A stretch of DNA of 38,025 nucleotides from NCBI GenBank assembly GCA_937888805.1, contig CALBEY010000095.1:1-38025 (forward strand), given 5' to 3'. Below are positions 20,058 through 29,414 of this stretch, piece after piece. Under the pieces are notes generated by a model. The model saw only the letters and a list, made by a program, of their open reading frames with translations, ran no database searches and had not been told where the DNA came from. Made by a program: the position numbers and the translations under genes. The stretch's first letter is position 1. Every line of letters begins with the position of its first letter. This stretch comes from an uncultured Burkholderiaceae bacterium (GTDB lineage: Bacteria; Pseudomonadota; Gammaproteobacteria; Burkholderiales; Burkholderiaceae_B).

Positions 20058-22563
20058 TCTCGCTTGGCGCGACCTGAGAGCCAGCGGTCGAACCCTATGG
20101 GTTTTTGCGGCTAGTCTGGTTTTGGGGGTGTCATTGGTGGCCGCTGGCGGCGGGCTGCATCAACAAGTGTCCGATGCACTCAGTGCCGACGTGCGCCTCT
20201 TGTTTGGTGGTGATGTCGAACTTGAAACGCAGCAACCACTGGCGCGAGATGCGCGCCAGTGGTTGCGAGAGCGCGGCACCGTCTCTGAAGTCGTTGAACT
20301 ACGAACCATGCTGGTCACTGAAGCGGGCCGTTCGCAACTCGTGGAATTGTTCAGTGTTGATGCGGCTTACCCGCTCTATGGGCAACTGGACTTGGCCCCG
20401 CAAAAGGATCTGCAAGCTTTGTTGATGTTGCAAAAAGGACAGTGGGGGGCGGCGATTGACGGCGCTTTGGCACAACGCCTGGGACTTGCCGTGGGTGACC
20501 AGGTTTCGATCGGTGATCTGGTGTTGGTTGTGCGCGCGGTGGTCGTGCGTCAACCCGATCGCAGCTTACGAGCCGATTGGGGGGCCGCACCGGTTCTGAT
20601 CGCCAAAGAAGGCTTGGCGGCCACTGGTTTGATACAGCCCTTTAGTCGGGTTGAGTATCGTTATCGGGTTCGTTTGGCTGACGCAGATACGGCAGATGCG
20701 CGCGCAGCTGGTCAATTCCGTGACGCTTTTGTTAGAACCTTTCCGTCGCTTGCGGTGGAGGTGCGAAGTTTTGATGAGCGAAGCGACCGGATGACAGCGG
20801 TGCTGAATCAAGTCGGTTCGGGACTCTTGCTGGTGGGGTTTTCTGCATTATTCATCGGCGGGCTGGGTGTCTTTAATTGCATCAAAGCTTATCTGGACGG
20901 CAAACTGACAAGCTTGGCGACCTTGCGCGCCATTGGGTTAAGGGACGCCCGCTTGGCGGCATACGTCCTTTTGCAGGTGTTTTTGTTGGCTGCTTTTTCC
21001 AGCGCCGTGGGGGCGTTGTTTGGCGTTGTATTGGCTGTGGGCGGTGCAAGCCTTGCGGCCGATCGACTGCCCATAGCATTGCTTCTGCTCCGTTTGTGGC
21101 AGCCGGCGGCCGTGGCGTGGTTGTTCGGGGTACTGACAGCTTGCACGTTTGCGTTACCGGCCGTGGGCCGCGCGCTATCCGTGTCGCCCGCTGCTTTGTT
21201 TCGCGGTCCTGAAGGTCAAGATTTACGATCATCCCGTCGGATCAAGCAAATAACGGCTTTGGTGGCTGTTGCGACCATTTCGTTGTTGGTTGCGGCGCTG
21301 CCTGACCCGCGGTTTGGTTTGGCGTTTGTGGGGGCGGTCACTGTTTTATTGCTACTACTTGATCTGATCACCCGTTTTTTGAAACGATTGGCTCAGCGGT
21401 TGCAAGGGTTGCGTGTGATCTCTTTGCCATTGCAGCTGGCCTTAGCGGGCTTGCAACAACCGCATTCACCCATTCGGGTGGCTTTGATTTCCTTGGGTTG
21501 CGCCCTGACGCTGCTGGTGGCTTGTACGCTGGTGGTGGTGGCTTTACTGCGTACGGTTAACGAGACCGTGCCTGCACAAGCGCCTGCGATGGTGTTCTAC
21601 GATATTCAACCCGATCAGCTTGCGGTGCTCAACCACGTGCTGAAACAGTCGACTGACTTGATTGAAGTCAAGACAGCGCCCTTCGTGTTGGGTCGCCTAA
21701 TCGGTGTCAATGGCGAAGAACTCTTGAATAGTGACGATATTGAACGCTTGCGTGAATCGCGTGATGAGCACAAGTTAAGCGATACCCGGGGTAATTTTGA
21801 TGATGTGGTGGTTGAGCGCGGTCAGTGGTGGCGCCCGGACTACCAAGGGCCACCGCTGGTTGCGATGGAAGATCGTGAGGCCGATCAGCTCGGGTTAGCC
21901 ATTGGTGATCGCCTGACCTTTGAAATCCTGGGGCAAACGCTAGAAGCCGAGCTGGTGGCGATTTATGCGCAACGCCGTGTGCAGGCCAGGCTATGGCTTG
22001 AGGCGATTTTTAGTGATGGCGCGCTTGACCCGTTTATTACCCGCTTTGTTGGGGCGGCTTGGTTGCCGGCTGACGAGGCACTTGGTTTGCAAGATCAATT
22101 GGCCCTTGTGGCCCCCAATATTGCGACCGCACGAACCGAATCTGTCCTGATTGAAACGCGGTCGCTTCTGGCTCAAGCCAGTGGTGGCTTGGTTGTGATC
22201 GCCGTGATCTGTTTGGCAGCGAGCTTGTTGGTTCTGGCCAGCGTGGTGGCTGCTAGCCGTACGCGCCAGATCTATGAGGCAACGGTGATGCACGCTTTGG
22301 GTGCGCGACACGCGCTCTTGGTTCGAGTGCTGATCTGGGAGTACGTACTAATTATGTTGGTCACTGCAGCGTTTGCGGTTTTGTTTGGCAGTGCACTCGC
22401 TACTTTGTTGCTTCAGTGGCGATTAGACATCAGTGCTGCTGGCCTTTATTGGACGGGATTTGTCACTGCATTTGGCGTCAGTGGCGTTTGTTTGGGGCTT
22501 GGCGCGCGTTATTTGCTGGGACAAATGCGACTAAACCCTGCCATGCTGTTGAGGACGGGGTGA
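20038..22563 (+). CDS. ybbP: YbbP-type FtsX-family permease
   Basis: This 841-residue membrane protein of the YbbP family partners the preceding ATPase. After one N-terminal transmembrane helix (about 17-36) comes a large periplasmic domain (to about 255). Three further helices form the first FtsX core (about 262-375: LLLVGFSALFIGGLGVFNC, then a helix ending LAVG, then LFGVLTACTFALP). A pair of helices near 405-440 leads to a second periplasmic domain, and the second FtsX core lies at about 715-825. This duplicated layout is the YbbP arrangement. It probably supports lipid or lysophospholipid handling in the envelope (inference from family). ATG codons at 20038 and 20041 both follow GAGGATA; the second has better spacing. 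Confidence 0.9.
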   Translation: MMLFLLDLAWRDLRASGRTLWVFAASLVLGVSLVAAGGGLHQQVSDALSADVRLLFGGDVELETQQPLARDARQWLRERGTVSEVVELRTMLVTEAGRSQLVELFSVDAAYPLYGQLDLAPQKDLQALLMLQKGQWGAAIDGALAQRLGLAVGDQVSIGDLVLVVRAVVVRQPDRSLRADWGAAPVLIAKEGLAATGLIQPFSRVEYRYRVRLADADTADARAAGQFRDAFVRTFPSLAVEVRSFDERSDRMTAVLNQVGSGLLLVGFSALFIGGLGVFNCIKAYLDGKLTSLATLRAIGLRDARLAAYVLLQVFLLAAFSSAVGALFGVVLAVGGASLAADRLPIALLLLRLWQPAAVAWLFGVLTACTFALPAVGRALSVSPAALFRGPEGQDLRSSRRIKQITALVAVATISLLVAALPDPRFGLAFVGAVTVLLLLLDLITRFLKRLAQRLQGLRVISLPLQLALAGLQQPHSPIRVALISLGCALTLLVACTLVVVALLRTVNETVPAQAPAMVFYDIQPDQLAVLNHVLKQSTDLIEVKTAPFVLGRLIGVNGEELLNSDDIERLRESRDEHKLSDTRGNFDDVVVERGQWWRPDYQGPPLVAMEDREADQLGLAIGDRLTFEILGQTLEAELVAIYAQRRVQARLWLEAIFSDGALDPFITRFVGAAWLPADEALGLQDQLALVAPNIATARTESVLIETRSLLAQASGGLVVIAVICLAASLLVLASVVAASRTRQIYEATVMHALGARHALLVRVLIWEYVLIMLVTAAFAVLFGSALATLLLQWRLDISAAGLYWTGFVTAFGVSGVCLGLGARYLLGQMRLNPAMLLRTG

Positions 22564-22659
22564 GTGCTTGCGTTTTGAAACTGAACACTGGCATTGCCAT
22601 GTTTGCGGTGATTTAATGCTGACATTGTCTTTTCTTTTAACCCTTGTATTTGGCTAACC

Positions 22660-23826
22660 ATGAAAATCATTAACATTGTTGAATCCACCCGACCGATTAA
22701 ATCGGATATCCGAAACGCTTATATTGATTTTTCCAAGATGACGCTAAGTGTCGTGGCGGTGGTCACTGATGTGGTGCGTAATGGTCGCCCGGTGATTGGC
22801 TATGGTTTTAATTCCAATGGTCGCTATGGGCAGGGCGCGTTGATCAGAGAGCGATTTGTGCCGCGCGTGCTTGAGGCCGATCCCGCGAGCTTGCTCGATG
22901 AAACGGGTCAAAATCTAGATCCCCACAAAGTCTGGGCGACCATGATGATCAATGAAAAGCCTGGCGGTCACGGTGAGCGATCGGTTGCTGTGGGTACTAT
23001 CGACATGGCGGTGTGGGATGCGGTAGCCAAGATTGAAGACAGGCCTTTGTTTGATGTACTAGCCCAACGCTATGGTGATGGTCATTACAACCCGAAGGTG
23101 TTTGTCTATGCTGCTGGTGGTTATTACTATCCGGGCAAAGACACCAATGGATTGATCAATGAAATGCACAGCTACCTTGACCGCGGTTACTCGGTGGTGA
23201 AGATGAAGATTGGTGGTGCGAGTTTGGCGCAAGACTGTGAGCGTATTGAGTCGGTGCTAAAGATTCTTGGTCCTGGCCAGCAATTGGCGGTGGACGCCAA
23301 CGGTCGTTTTGACCTTAAAACGGCGGTTGCATACGCCCAAGCGCTGTCAAAGTACCCTTTGTTTTGGTACGAAGAAGCGGGCGATCCATTGGATTTTGAG
23401 ATTCAAGCTGAGCTTGGCAAGGTCTATGCTGGCGCTATGGCGACCGGTGAAAACCTCTTTTCTATGCAAGATGCGCGTAATTTGATTCGGTATGGCGGCA
23501 TGCGCCCAGACCGTGACTGGTTGCAGTTTGACTGCGCCTTGAGCTATGGCTTGGTCGAATACCTGCGCACTCTGGAAATGCTCAAAGAACACGGTTGGTC
23601 ACCCACACGCTGCATTCCACATGGTGGCCATCAAATGTCGCTGGCGATCGCCGCGGGTCTGGGCTTGGGTGGCAATGAAAGTTACCCCGATTTGTTCCAA
23701 CCCTACGGTGGATTTCCCGATGGGGTCAAAGTGATTGATGGCTACGTGACCTTGCCCGAGCTGCCGGGCATCGGTTTTGAGGGTAAAACCGATCTCATCA
23801 CGGCCATGCGCGAGGTGGCGGCCTAG
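22660..23826 (+). CDS. tarD: D(-)-tartrate dehydratase (enolase superfamily)
   Basis: This 388-residue enolase-superfamily enzyme converts D-tartrate to oxaloacetate and water. It matches Bradyrhizobium D-tartrate dehydratase very closely by eye: RNAYIDFSKMT, GYGFNSNGRYGQG, MMINEKPGGHGERSVAVGTIDMAVWDAVAKI, FVYAAGGYYYPGK and GGMRPDRDWLQFDCALSYG are near-identical. The catalytic base Lys183 lies in KMKIGG, metal ligands are Asp212 (VDANGR), Glu238 (WYEE) and Glu264 (ATGENLF), and the acid His321 is in CIPHGGHQ. It is the first of several catabolic genes, although 478 bp separates it from the tctC operon. It could supply oxaloacetate from tartrate imported by the same TctCBA system. Confidence 0.93.
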   Translation: MKIINIVESTRPIKSDIRNAYIDFSKMTLSVVAVVTDVVRNGRPVIGYGFNSNGRYGQGALIRERFVPRVLEADPASLLDETGQNLDPHKVWATMMINEKPGGHGERSVAVGTIDMAVWDAVAKIEDRPLFDVLAQRYGDGHYNPKVFVYAAGGYYYPGKDTNGLINEMHSYLDRGYSVVKMKIGGASLAQDCERIESVLKILGPGQQLAVDANGRFDLKTAVAYAQALSKYPLFWYEEAGDPLDFEIQAELGKVYAGAMATGENLFSMQDARNLIRYGGMRPDRDWLQFDCALSYGLVEYLRTLEMLKEHGWSPTRCIPHGGHQMSLAIAAGLGLGGNESYPDLFQPYGGFPDGVKVIDGYVTLPELPGIGFEGKTDLITAMREVAA

Positions 23827-24304
23827 GGCGTCTTGTCAGCTACTTTTTTGGCTGACCCGTCATTGACCCCGTCTGGGCCTTATCGCTTCCAGTGTGGTTG
23901 TCCAAGTGCCAGGCGCAAGATGTCACTCGCCCCTTCTGTTGGCTTTTGCGTGTTTTGGTAATGTTTATATCAATGGTTTCATTTGCGTGGGTCTATGATG
24001 ACTCGGGGTCATTAAGGCCGTGTTGGCCGGTGACTAAGACGGACATTGTTAGGGTATACCTTTGCTTAAAATCAGTTTGTCAACAATCATCTTGCAAGGG
24101 CTTGCAATTGATGAGAATATCGCTTTTGGTTTTGTCCAAAGACCGCGCTCAATTAAACAAACCAGTCGAAACCGCCCCATACATACCTTGTGTTTCGTTG
24201 GCGAACGAATGTCGGCTTTGAACCGGGCATATGCGAATGCAAAAGCCAGACCATTTTGAATGTCATTTGATATTCAACCTTTTCAACAAATGAAGGGAGA
24301 CAGC
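23827..24304. other. 478-bp region upstream of the tctCBA operon
   Basis: No supportable gene is seen; the frames here have no ribosome binding site and no domain. A hairpin GTCAGC...GCTGAC (23835-23856) follows tarD without a T run. TTGT-CA-ACAA (24077-24086) is a small inverted repeat of the kind bound by GntR-type regulators, and CTTGCAA occurs twice at about 24091-24107. GGTATACC (24053-24060) recurs 1.3 kb away before tctB. A promoter for the long operon must lie here, but I cannot point to it. Confidence 0.45.
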
Positions 24305-25303
24305 ATGGATAACAAGAAACGTTCGTTTACGAAGGCTTTGATCGCCGCTCCAATGTTGGCAGCACTGCCATGGGCAAGTGCCATGGCACAACAATCAGCG
24401 GCATGGCCCAAGGGCAATGTCAAATTAATCGTACCTTTTGGTGCGGGCGGATCGGTTGATCGCTTCTCGCGCGGTTTGGCCGCGTCTTGGGAAAAATCTC
24501 TTGGTGGCGCCTCTATGGTTGTCGAGAACCGTGGTGGTGCGGGTGGTCTGCTTGGCGCACGCACGTTTGTTGGTGCACCCAAAGACGGTTCGGTCTTGTT
24601 CGCGGGTATTCAACCCACCTTGAGTATGAATATCGTGTCTCAGGGCGCTGACTTCAAGCTTGATGATTTTGTGTTTGTGAACATCGAGCAGCGTGATTAC
24701 TCATCAATCACGGTGCCTGCCGGCTCCAAATATAAAACCATTGAAGATTTGGTCAATGACGCTCGCGCTAATCCGGGTAAGTTGAAAATTTCCATGGTAC
24801 CTGGGTCAGGTACTTATCTCTTTGGGTTGGCTTTCATCAAAGCGTTAAAGCTAAATGTCAATGTGGTCACTTTCAACGGTGGTGGCACTCAGCGCACCGA
24901 CTTGCTTGGCGGTCACAGTGATGCCATGGTGGCCTCGGCCTATGGCGACATGGTGTTAGGCGATAAGGTTCGTGTTTTGGCTGTTTCTTCTCGAGAGCCA
25001 TTCCCGGGCTGGCCTAACGCGGTGCCTATCACCAAGGCTTATCCTAATATCAAGATCCCACCCATTGGTGATAACCGCTTTATTGCTGTCTCAAGAGAAT
25101 TTGCAGATAAAAATCCTGAGGCTTTCGCGGCGATCGTTGCCAGCTATGCCAAAAACTTTAATAGCCCCGAGTATCAAGCTTATATGAAGAAGCAAGGCTC
25201 GACCATTATTTCGGGTTATCGTGGTCCTGAAGAGTCGACCAAGATGGTGCGCGAGCTGCATGACGTGGTCGTCGAGTTTAAGGACGCACTGCAAGGCAAG
25301 TAA
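24305..25303 (+). CDS. tctC: TctC/Bug-type periplasmic solute-binding protein
   Basis: This 332-residue receptor of a tripartite tricarboxylate transporter captures a carboxylate in the periplasm. The start at 24305 follows AAGGGAG and yields a signal peptide (KKRSFTKALIAAPMLAALPWAS, cleavage near AMA|QQ); an earlier in-frame start at 24260 lacks this. Family features are WPKGNVKLIVPFGAGGSVDRFSR, VVENRGGAGGLLG, and GSGTYLFG with the carboxylate-binding loop region. It is followed by tctB and tctA and then by catabolic genes, so its ligand is likely the substrate of that pathway, possibly a tartrate-, citrate- or methylated-malate-like acid. Confidence 0.93.
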   Translation: MDNKKRSFTKALIAAPMLAALPWASAMAQQSAAWPKGNVKLIVPFGAGGSVDRFSRGLAASWEKSLGGASMVVENRGGAGGLLGARTFVGAPKDGSVLFAGIQPTLSMNIVSQGADFKLDDFVFVNIEQRDYSSITVPAGSKYKTIEDLVNDARANPGKLKISMVPGSGTYLFGLAFIKALKLNVNVVTFNGGGTQRTDLLGGHSDAMVASAYGDMVLGDKVRVLAVSSREPFPGWPNAVPITKAYPNIKIPPIGDNRFIAVSREFADKNPEAFAAIVASYAKNFNSPEYQAYMKKQGSTIISGYRGPEESTKMVRELHDVVVEFKDALQGK

Positions 25304-25387
25304 GCCAGCGCTTTGTTTTAGGGTATACCGGTTGTCATCGCATCGTTGGCAGCCGGTTATTTGGTTTGGTTGCTAGGGGAAGCGGTA

Positions 25388-25918
25388 ATGGGTTTGATGC
25401 CAGCCATTAAAAAAGTGACTTCCGAAATCGTCGTATTGCTATTGATTTTTGGCTTTAGCGCTGACTACTACTTTGAAGTTTCGGCACTGCCGTCTCGCAC
25501 GATCAATTTGTTATTGATTCAGCCTGTTTTTATGGTTATCGCCATTTCAACGATTGCCCTGATATTTATAATGGTAAGAGATGCCTTGCGTTCTTCGGCG
25601 ACAAGTGTATCGGTTCAAAGCTCACCCACCAAAGACGTCGTTGCAGCTGCACTTTCTGACAGTTCTGCTGGGCCAGTTGATCCTCATTTCATTAAAAATG
25701 GCATAGCCTTCGGTGTTTGCACCTTGGCGTATGTGTTGCTACTTGACCGCCTGGGCTTCATATCGTCTTCGCTTTTATATCTGTCGATCCTTATTTATCT
25801 TTTGGGTGGCCGCTCTTTCTGGTTGACAGTGGTTCTACCGATTGCAGTGGTTGGCTTTCTTTACGTCACGATGTCGATCTTGTTGAAGTTTCCCTTGCCG
25901 CAAGGCTTTTTGATCTAG
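25388..25918 (+). CDS. tctB: TctB, small membrane subunit of tripartite tricarboxylate transporter
   Basis: This 176-residue protein has four hydrophobic helices, at about 9-27, 40-60, 104-122 and 128-165, joined by a hydrophilic cytoplasmic loop of about 40 residues (AALSDSSAGPVD). TctB subunits are poorly conserved but have this size and topology and the position between tctC and tctA. The ATG at 25388 is chosen because AGGGGAAG precedes it; an upstream TTG at 25346 lacks a site. It works with the large subunit in sodium-coupled uptake. Confidence 0.85.
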   Translation: MGLMPAIKKVTSEIVVLLLIFGFSADYYFEVSALPSRTINLLLIQPVFMVIAISTIALIFIMVRDALRSSATSVSVQSSPTKDVVAAALSDSSAGPVDPHFIKNGIAFGVCTLAYVLLLDRLGFISSSLLYLSILIYLLGGRSFWLTVVLPIAVVGFLYVTMSILLKFPLPQGFLI

Positions 25919-25951
25919 CGGTGCTGTGTCCTTCCTCTAGGGTCGTGATCT

Positions 25952-27475
25952 ATGGTTGAGTTTTCTTCTTTATGGGCTGGCATCACGCTTTTGGGTGACT
26001 GGCAAGTCATCTTGATGATGGTGCTCGGCCTGTTGTTCGGGATTATCACAGGGGCGATACCGGGATTCAGCACACCATTGGCTATCAGCGTGATGTTGCC
26101 GGTGACATTCAGCATGGAGCCACTGGCCGCCATCGTCTTTCTGACCTGCATATACGCGGGCGGTAACTTTGGCAGTTCCATTTCAGCCATATTGATCAAC
26201 ATACCAGGTTCGCCACAGGCGATCGTCACGGGATTAGATGGTTATCCCATGACGCGCCAAGGCCGTGGTAACGAAGCGCTCGGCTTCGCGGTGGCATCCT
26301 CGGCTGTTGGAAACTTAATTGGTGCGATCTTTTTGATTTTGATCATGCCGCTGCTGGTGAAGTTTGCCCTGAGTTTTGGGCCGCCCGAATTGTTTTTGGT
26401 GGGTGTGATTGGGTTGACCGTGATTGCGAGCTTGCATAAAAGTTTTCTAAAAGCCGCCATTGCCGGTGCTTTTGGTGTTTTATTGGGAACCATTGGCATG
26501 ACTGCGGCTGGTTCAACACGGGGGACTTTAGGGTTTTACGAGCTACTTGACGGCGTTCCACTGATTCCGGCCTTGATTGGCTTGATCGGCTTTTCTGAGC
26601 TGTTTTTGATGTTGCAGCGAACCTATGTCGCGGGTAGTGCGGCCTCGAATGCGAGCCAAGGCAGGCAGGACTTAACGCAGTTACTGCGTGGATTTAAACA
26701 AACCTTTCGACATCCTTTCACGCTACTGCGTGCCAGCACGATCGGTGTTTTGATTGGCGGTTTGCCTGGTGCCGGCGGTACTGTTGCCAGTGTGGTGAGC
26801 TATAACGAAGGACGTCGCTATTCTAAAAACGGTGCTAATTTTGGCAACGGTGAGCCTGAAGGCGTGATTAACGCCGAGGCCGCCAACAATGCCTCAGAAG
26901 GTGGCGCGTTGGCTTTAATGCTTTCTTTGGGCATCCCGGGTGGTTTGGCAACCGCGGTGCTGATTGGCGGCTTCATGCTGCAAGGTTTGATTCCAGGTCC
27001 GCGATTGTTTTTAGACAATCCTGCGCTGCTTTATGGCGTCATGAGTGCGCAAGTGTTTGCCTCATTCATGCTCTTGTTCTTTGGACTTTTGGTGTCGTTT
27101 TATGCCGCCAAGATCATTCAGGTGCCAACGGTTGTTTTGATACCGCTGATCGCTTTGTTCTCAATTGTCGGCACATACGCGGTTAAGTTATTGATGTTTG
27201 ATGTTTACATCATGTTGGTCTTTGCTGCGTTTGGCATTGTCTTGCGTAAGTTCGACTACCCGCTCATAGCTGTCATTCTTGGGTTGATATTGGGCCCCAT
27301 TCTGGATGGACAACTGATGCGTACCTTTCAGGGCGCTGGTGAGCTATCGCTTTCAATTTTCTTGAATCGTCCGATGAGTTTGCTTTTGCTGGGTATTCTT
27401 GCGCTCAGCCTCTTACCCCTCATGATTCGTTTGGTTCGAGGTCATTTGAAGAATAAGGAGACAGTCGATGGGTAA
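25952..27475 (+). CDS. tctA: TctA, large membrane subunit of tripartite tricarboxylate transporter
   Basis: This 507-residue protein with about twelve membrane helices is the channel component. Diagnostic segments are GIITGAIPGFSTPLAISVMLPVTF near residue 30, GGNFGSSISAILINIPGSPQAIVTGLDGYPM at about 70-100, and the second repeat GVLIGGLPGAGGTVASVVSYNEG and SEGGALALMLSLGIPGG near 270-330, which carry the paired GxPGxxxP signatures of TctA. The start at 25952 gives the family length. It overlaps the next gene by eight bases, so the transporter and the downstream enzymes are one operon. Confidence 0.94.
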   Translation: MVEFSSLWAGITLLGDWQVILMMVLGLLFGIITGAIPGFSTPLAISVMLPVTFSMEPLAAIVFLTCIYAGGNFGSSISAILINIPGSPQAIVTGLDGYPMTRQGRGNEALGFAVASSAVGNLIGAIFLILIMPLLVKFALSFGPPELFLVGVIGLTVIASLHKSFLKAAIAGAFGVLLGTIGMTAAGSTRGTLGFYELLDGVPLIPALIGLIGFSELFLMLQRTYVAGSAASNASQGRQDLTQLLRGFKQTFRHPFTLLRASTIGVLIGGLPGAGGTVASVVSYNEGRRYSKNGANFGNGEPEGVINAEAANNASEGGALALMLSLGIPGGLATAVLIGGFMLQGLIPGPRLFLDNPALLYGVMSAQVFASFMLLFFGLLVSFYAAKIIQVPTVVLIPLIALFSIVGTYAVKLLMFDVYIMLVFAAFGIVLRKFDYPLIAVILGLILGPILDGQLMRTFQGAGELSLSIFLNRPMSLLLLGILALSLLPLMIRLVRGHLKNKETVDG

Positions 27476-28250
27476 GGACATGCTGACCGTATATTGGCAG
27501 CCTGGTTGTTCCAGTTGCCTTAACCTTAAAGAGCATTTGACCCGACACGGGGTAGCGTTTGAATCGGTGAACGTACGTGATGATTCGGCAGGTTTCGAGG
27601 CGCTAGCCAAGCTTGGGGTTCGGCAAGTACCGGTGTTGGCCAAAGGTGATCAGTGGTGCGATGGGCAGATGATTTCGCAAGTCAATGTTTTGGCGGGTAT
27701 TGCTGATCAAAGCTCAGGCAAACTACCGCCAGCCGAACTCGCCGAACGAATGGCTGGCTACCTGCCCGTCCTTAAGGCCTATGTTTCGCAATTACCAGCC
27801 GATCGCTTTGATGAGCAGCTGCCTGGTCGACCACGCAGCTATGGTAATTTGGCGTGTCACTGTGCGGAGATCATTGATTTGTTTCTGAAGGTGTTGCAAG
27901 ACAAGCACCCGTTGGTGTTTGATGACTATGAACACCCCACACCGCCTGAGCACGATAATCCAGAAAAGCTCAGCCAATATGTCTCGCAAGTCTCTGAACG
28001 ATTGACACGATGGACCCAAACCGGATTGCCCAAACAGGATTTCGACATGGTTGCGAAAGTCTATTATGGAACGCCAACTGTGCATGAGTTTATGGAGCGC
28101 ACGGCCTGGCACTCGGGCCAACATTTAAGGCAGCTCAATATGGTTTTGATCAATAAATTAGGCCTAAAGCCAGAGCCCGGGTTGTCGGATACGCTTTTTA
28201 AAGGCCTGCCAATGCCTCAATTGGTGTGGGACGATCAGTTGAGTTTTTAA
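27468..28250 (+). CDS. Glutaredoxin-DinB fusion protein
   Basis: This 260-residue two-domain protein has a glutaredoxin-like N-terminus (1-80) with a redox CSSC at residues 14-17 (QPGCSSCLNLKEHL), and VRQVPV containing the cis-Pro. The C-terminal part (about 95-235) is a DinB/YfiT-type four-helix bundle with a metal triad His131 (CHCAE), His215 and His219 (WHSGQHLRQ). DinB proteins include thiol-dependent isomerases and transferases such as mycothiol-dependent maleylpyruvate isomerase, so a glutathione-dependent reaction on a pathway intermediate is a reasonable guess; it is not proven. It lies between tctA (8-bp overlap) and a dioxygenase gene. The ribosome binding site is AAGGAG. Confidence 0.85.
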   Translation: MGKDMLTVYWQPGCSSCLNLKEHLTRHGVAFESVNVRDDSAGFEALAKLGVRQVPVLAKGDQWCDGQMISQVNVLAGIADQSSGKLPPAELAERMAGYLPVLKAYVSQLPADRFDEQLPGRPRSYGNLACHCAEIIDLFLKVLQDKHPLVFDDYEHPTPPEHDNPEKLSQYVSQVSERLTRWTQTGLPKQDFDMVAKVYYGTPTVHEFMERTAWHSGQHLRQLNMVLINKLGLKPEPGLSDTLFKGLPMPQLVWDDQLSF

Positions 28251-28321
28251 GTGTTTTTGTAATAAAGGTCCCAGCAACCGACGCAATATCGGCAGGGGCC
28301 AACGATTTGGGGATAGAGGTA

Positions 28322-29413
28322 ATGGACATGAGTCAGGTTTTTGATGATGTGGCGCAGCCCAAGCCTTGGCTTGCTGAAGACATCAGAAAAAATACGCAGT
28401 GGATCAGGACCGTGACTGAGGCAGAGAAAGCGGGATTGCGTCAAGGGTTATCGGCTTTTTTAGCCAATGAGAAGCCACTTGAAGAGGCCAGCGGCGAGGA
28501 TTTCCCGTTTGAAGGTGTTAAGCAACTGATCCAGGATATCCACGAGCAGTTGTACAAAGGTTTTGGATTGATTGTGCTGAAGCAATTTCCCATCGAAGGC
28601 CTTGATGAGGCATCCATCAAAAAGCTTTATTGGGGGTTTACCAACCATTTGGGTGTGCTCAGGCCGCAAGGCAAAAATAGCGCTTTGATCAATCATGTCA
28701 AAAACGCCGGTGGCGTTTATCGGGCCGCGGGTGGCCGAGGCTACAATACCAATGCTGAATTGGACTTTCATGTGGACTTTGCTGACTATGTGGGGCTGTT
28801 ATGCATTCAAGACGCAAAGTCTGGTGGCATCAGCAAGGCTTGTTCCTCAAGGGCCTTGTTTGAAACCTTAAAGCAGCAAATGCCAGAATTGGCCCAAGCG
28901 CTTCAGACGCCGCTTTACTACTCGCGTCAAGATGAACACGCGGCAGACGAGTTGCCGTTTTACGCAACACCAGTGGTGGCCTTTGAGCAAGGCTGGTTTA
29001 GCTGTCGCTATACGCGCAACCACATCCGCTATGCGCACCGCCACGAGGGTGCAAAAGCGCCCAGTCCGATTCAAGACGCCGCCATGGATTGGATTGATCA
29101 GGCCGCCCAATCGGACGAATTTACCTTTGACATGCGGTTGGTGCCGGGTGATTTTCAAATTCTGAATAACCATGTGATTTTGCATTCACGCACGGCTTAC
29201 GAAGATTATGATGAGCCCGAAAAAAAACGCAGTTTGTTGCGTGCTTGGATTGCCACGCCAAACAGTCAGCCACTGTCACCCTTGATGCAAAAGGCTTTCC
29301 ATGATCACCGGGCTGGTGCTGTTCGTGGCGGTATCAAGGGTCAAGAATATGACAAAAAAAAACAGGATTACACCCTCAAAGCGGCCGCCTTTCACGCCAT
29401 GATATGCGACTGA
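28322..29413 (+). CDS. TauD/TfdA-family Fe(II)/2-oxoglutarate dioxygenase
   Basis: This 363-residue member of the TauD family hydroxylates or cleaves a small acid with O2 and 2-oxoglutarate. The iron triad is His150 and Asp152 (FHVDF) and His288 (LHSRTAYED), and Arg307 (RSLLRAWI) binds the 2-oxoglutarate carboxylate. The N-terminal 70 residues are a family extension. The start at 28322 follows GATAGAGG; an ATG at 28328 is also possible. It is translationally adjacent to the leuC-like gene (one base between stop and ATG) and follows the glutaredoxin-DinB gene. Substrate unknown; a sulfonate, quaternary amine or hydroxylated dicarboxylate are options typical of the family. Confidence 0.9.
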   Translation: MDMSQVFDDVAQPKPWLAEDIRKNTQWIRTVTEAEKAGLRQGLSAFLANEKPLEEASGEDFPFEGVKQLIQDIHEQLYKGFGLIVLKQFPIEGLDEASIKKLYWGFTNHLGVLRPQGKNSALINHVKNAGGVYRAAGGRGYNTNAELDFHVDFADYVGLLCIQDAKSGGISKACSSRALFETLKQQMPELAQALQTPLYYSRQDEHAADELPFYATPVVAFEQGWFSCRYTRNHIRYAHRHEGAKAPSPIQDAAMDWIDQAAQSDEFTFDMRLVPGDFQILNNHVILHSRTAYEDYDEPEKKRSLLRAWIATPNSQPLSPLMQKAFHDHRAGAVRGGIKGQEYDKKKQDYTLKAAAFHAMICD

Positions 29414-29414
29414 C

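Noticed and set aside
23835..23856. Hairpin after tarD as a terminator
   Set aside because: The stem is only six base pairs and no T run follows; the T run is in the loop.
23892..24221. 109-codon open frame between tarD and tctC
   Set aside because: No start signal, no recognisable domain, many Cys/Trp; region fits a long leader better.
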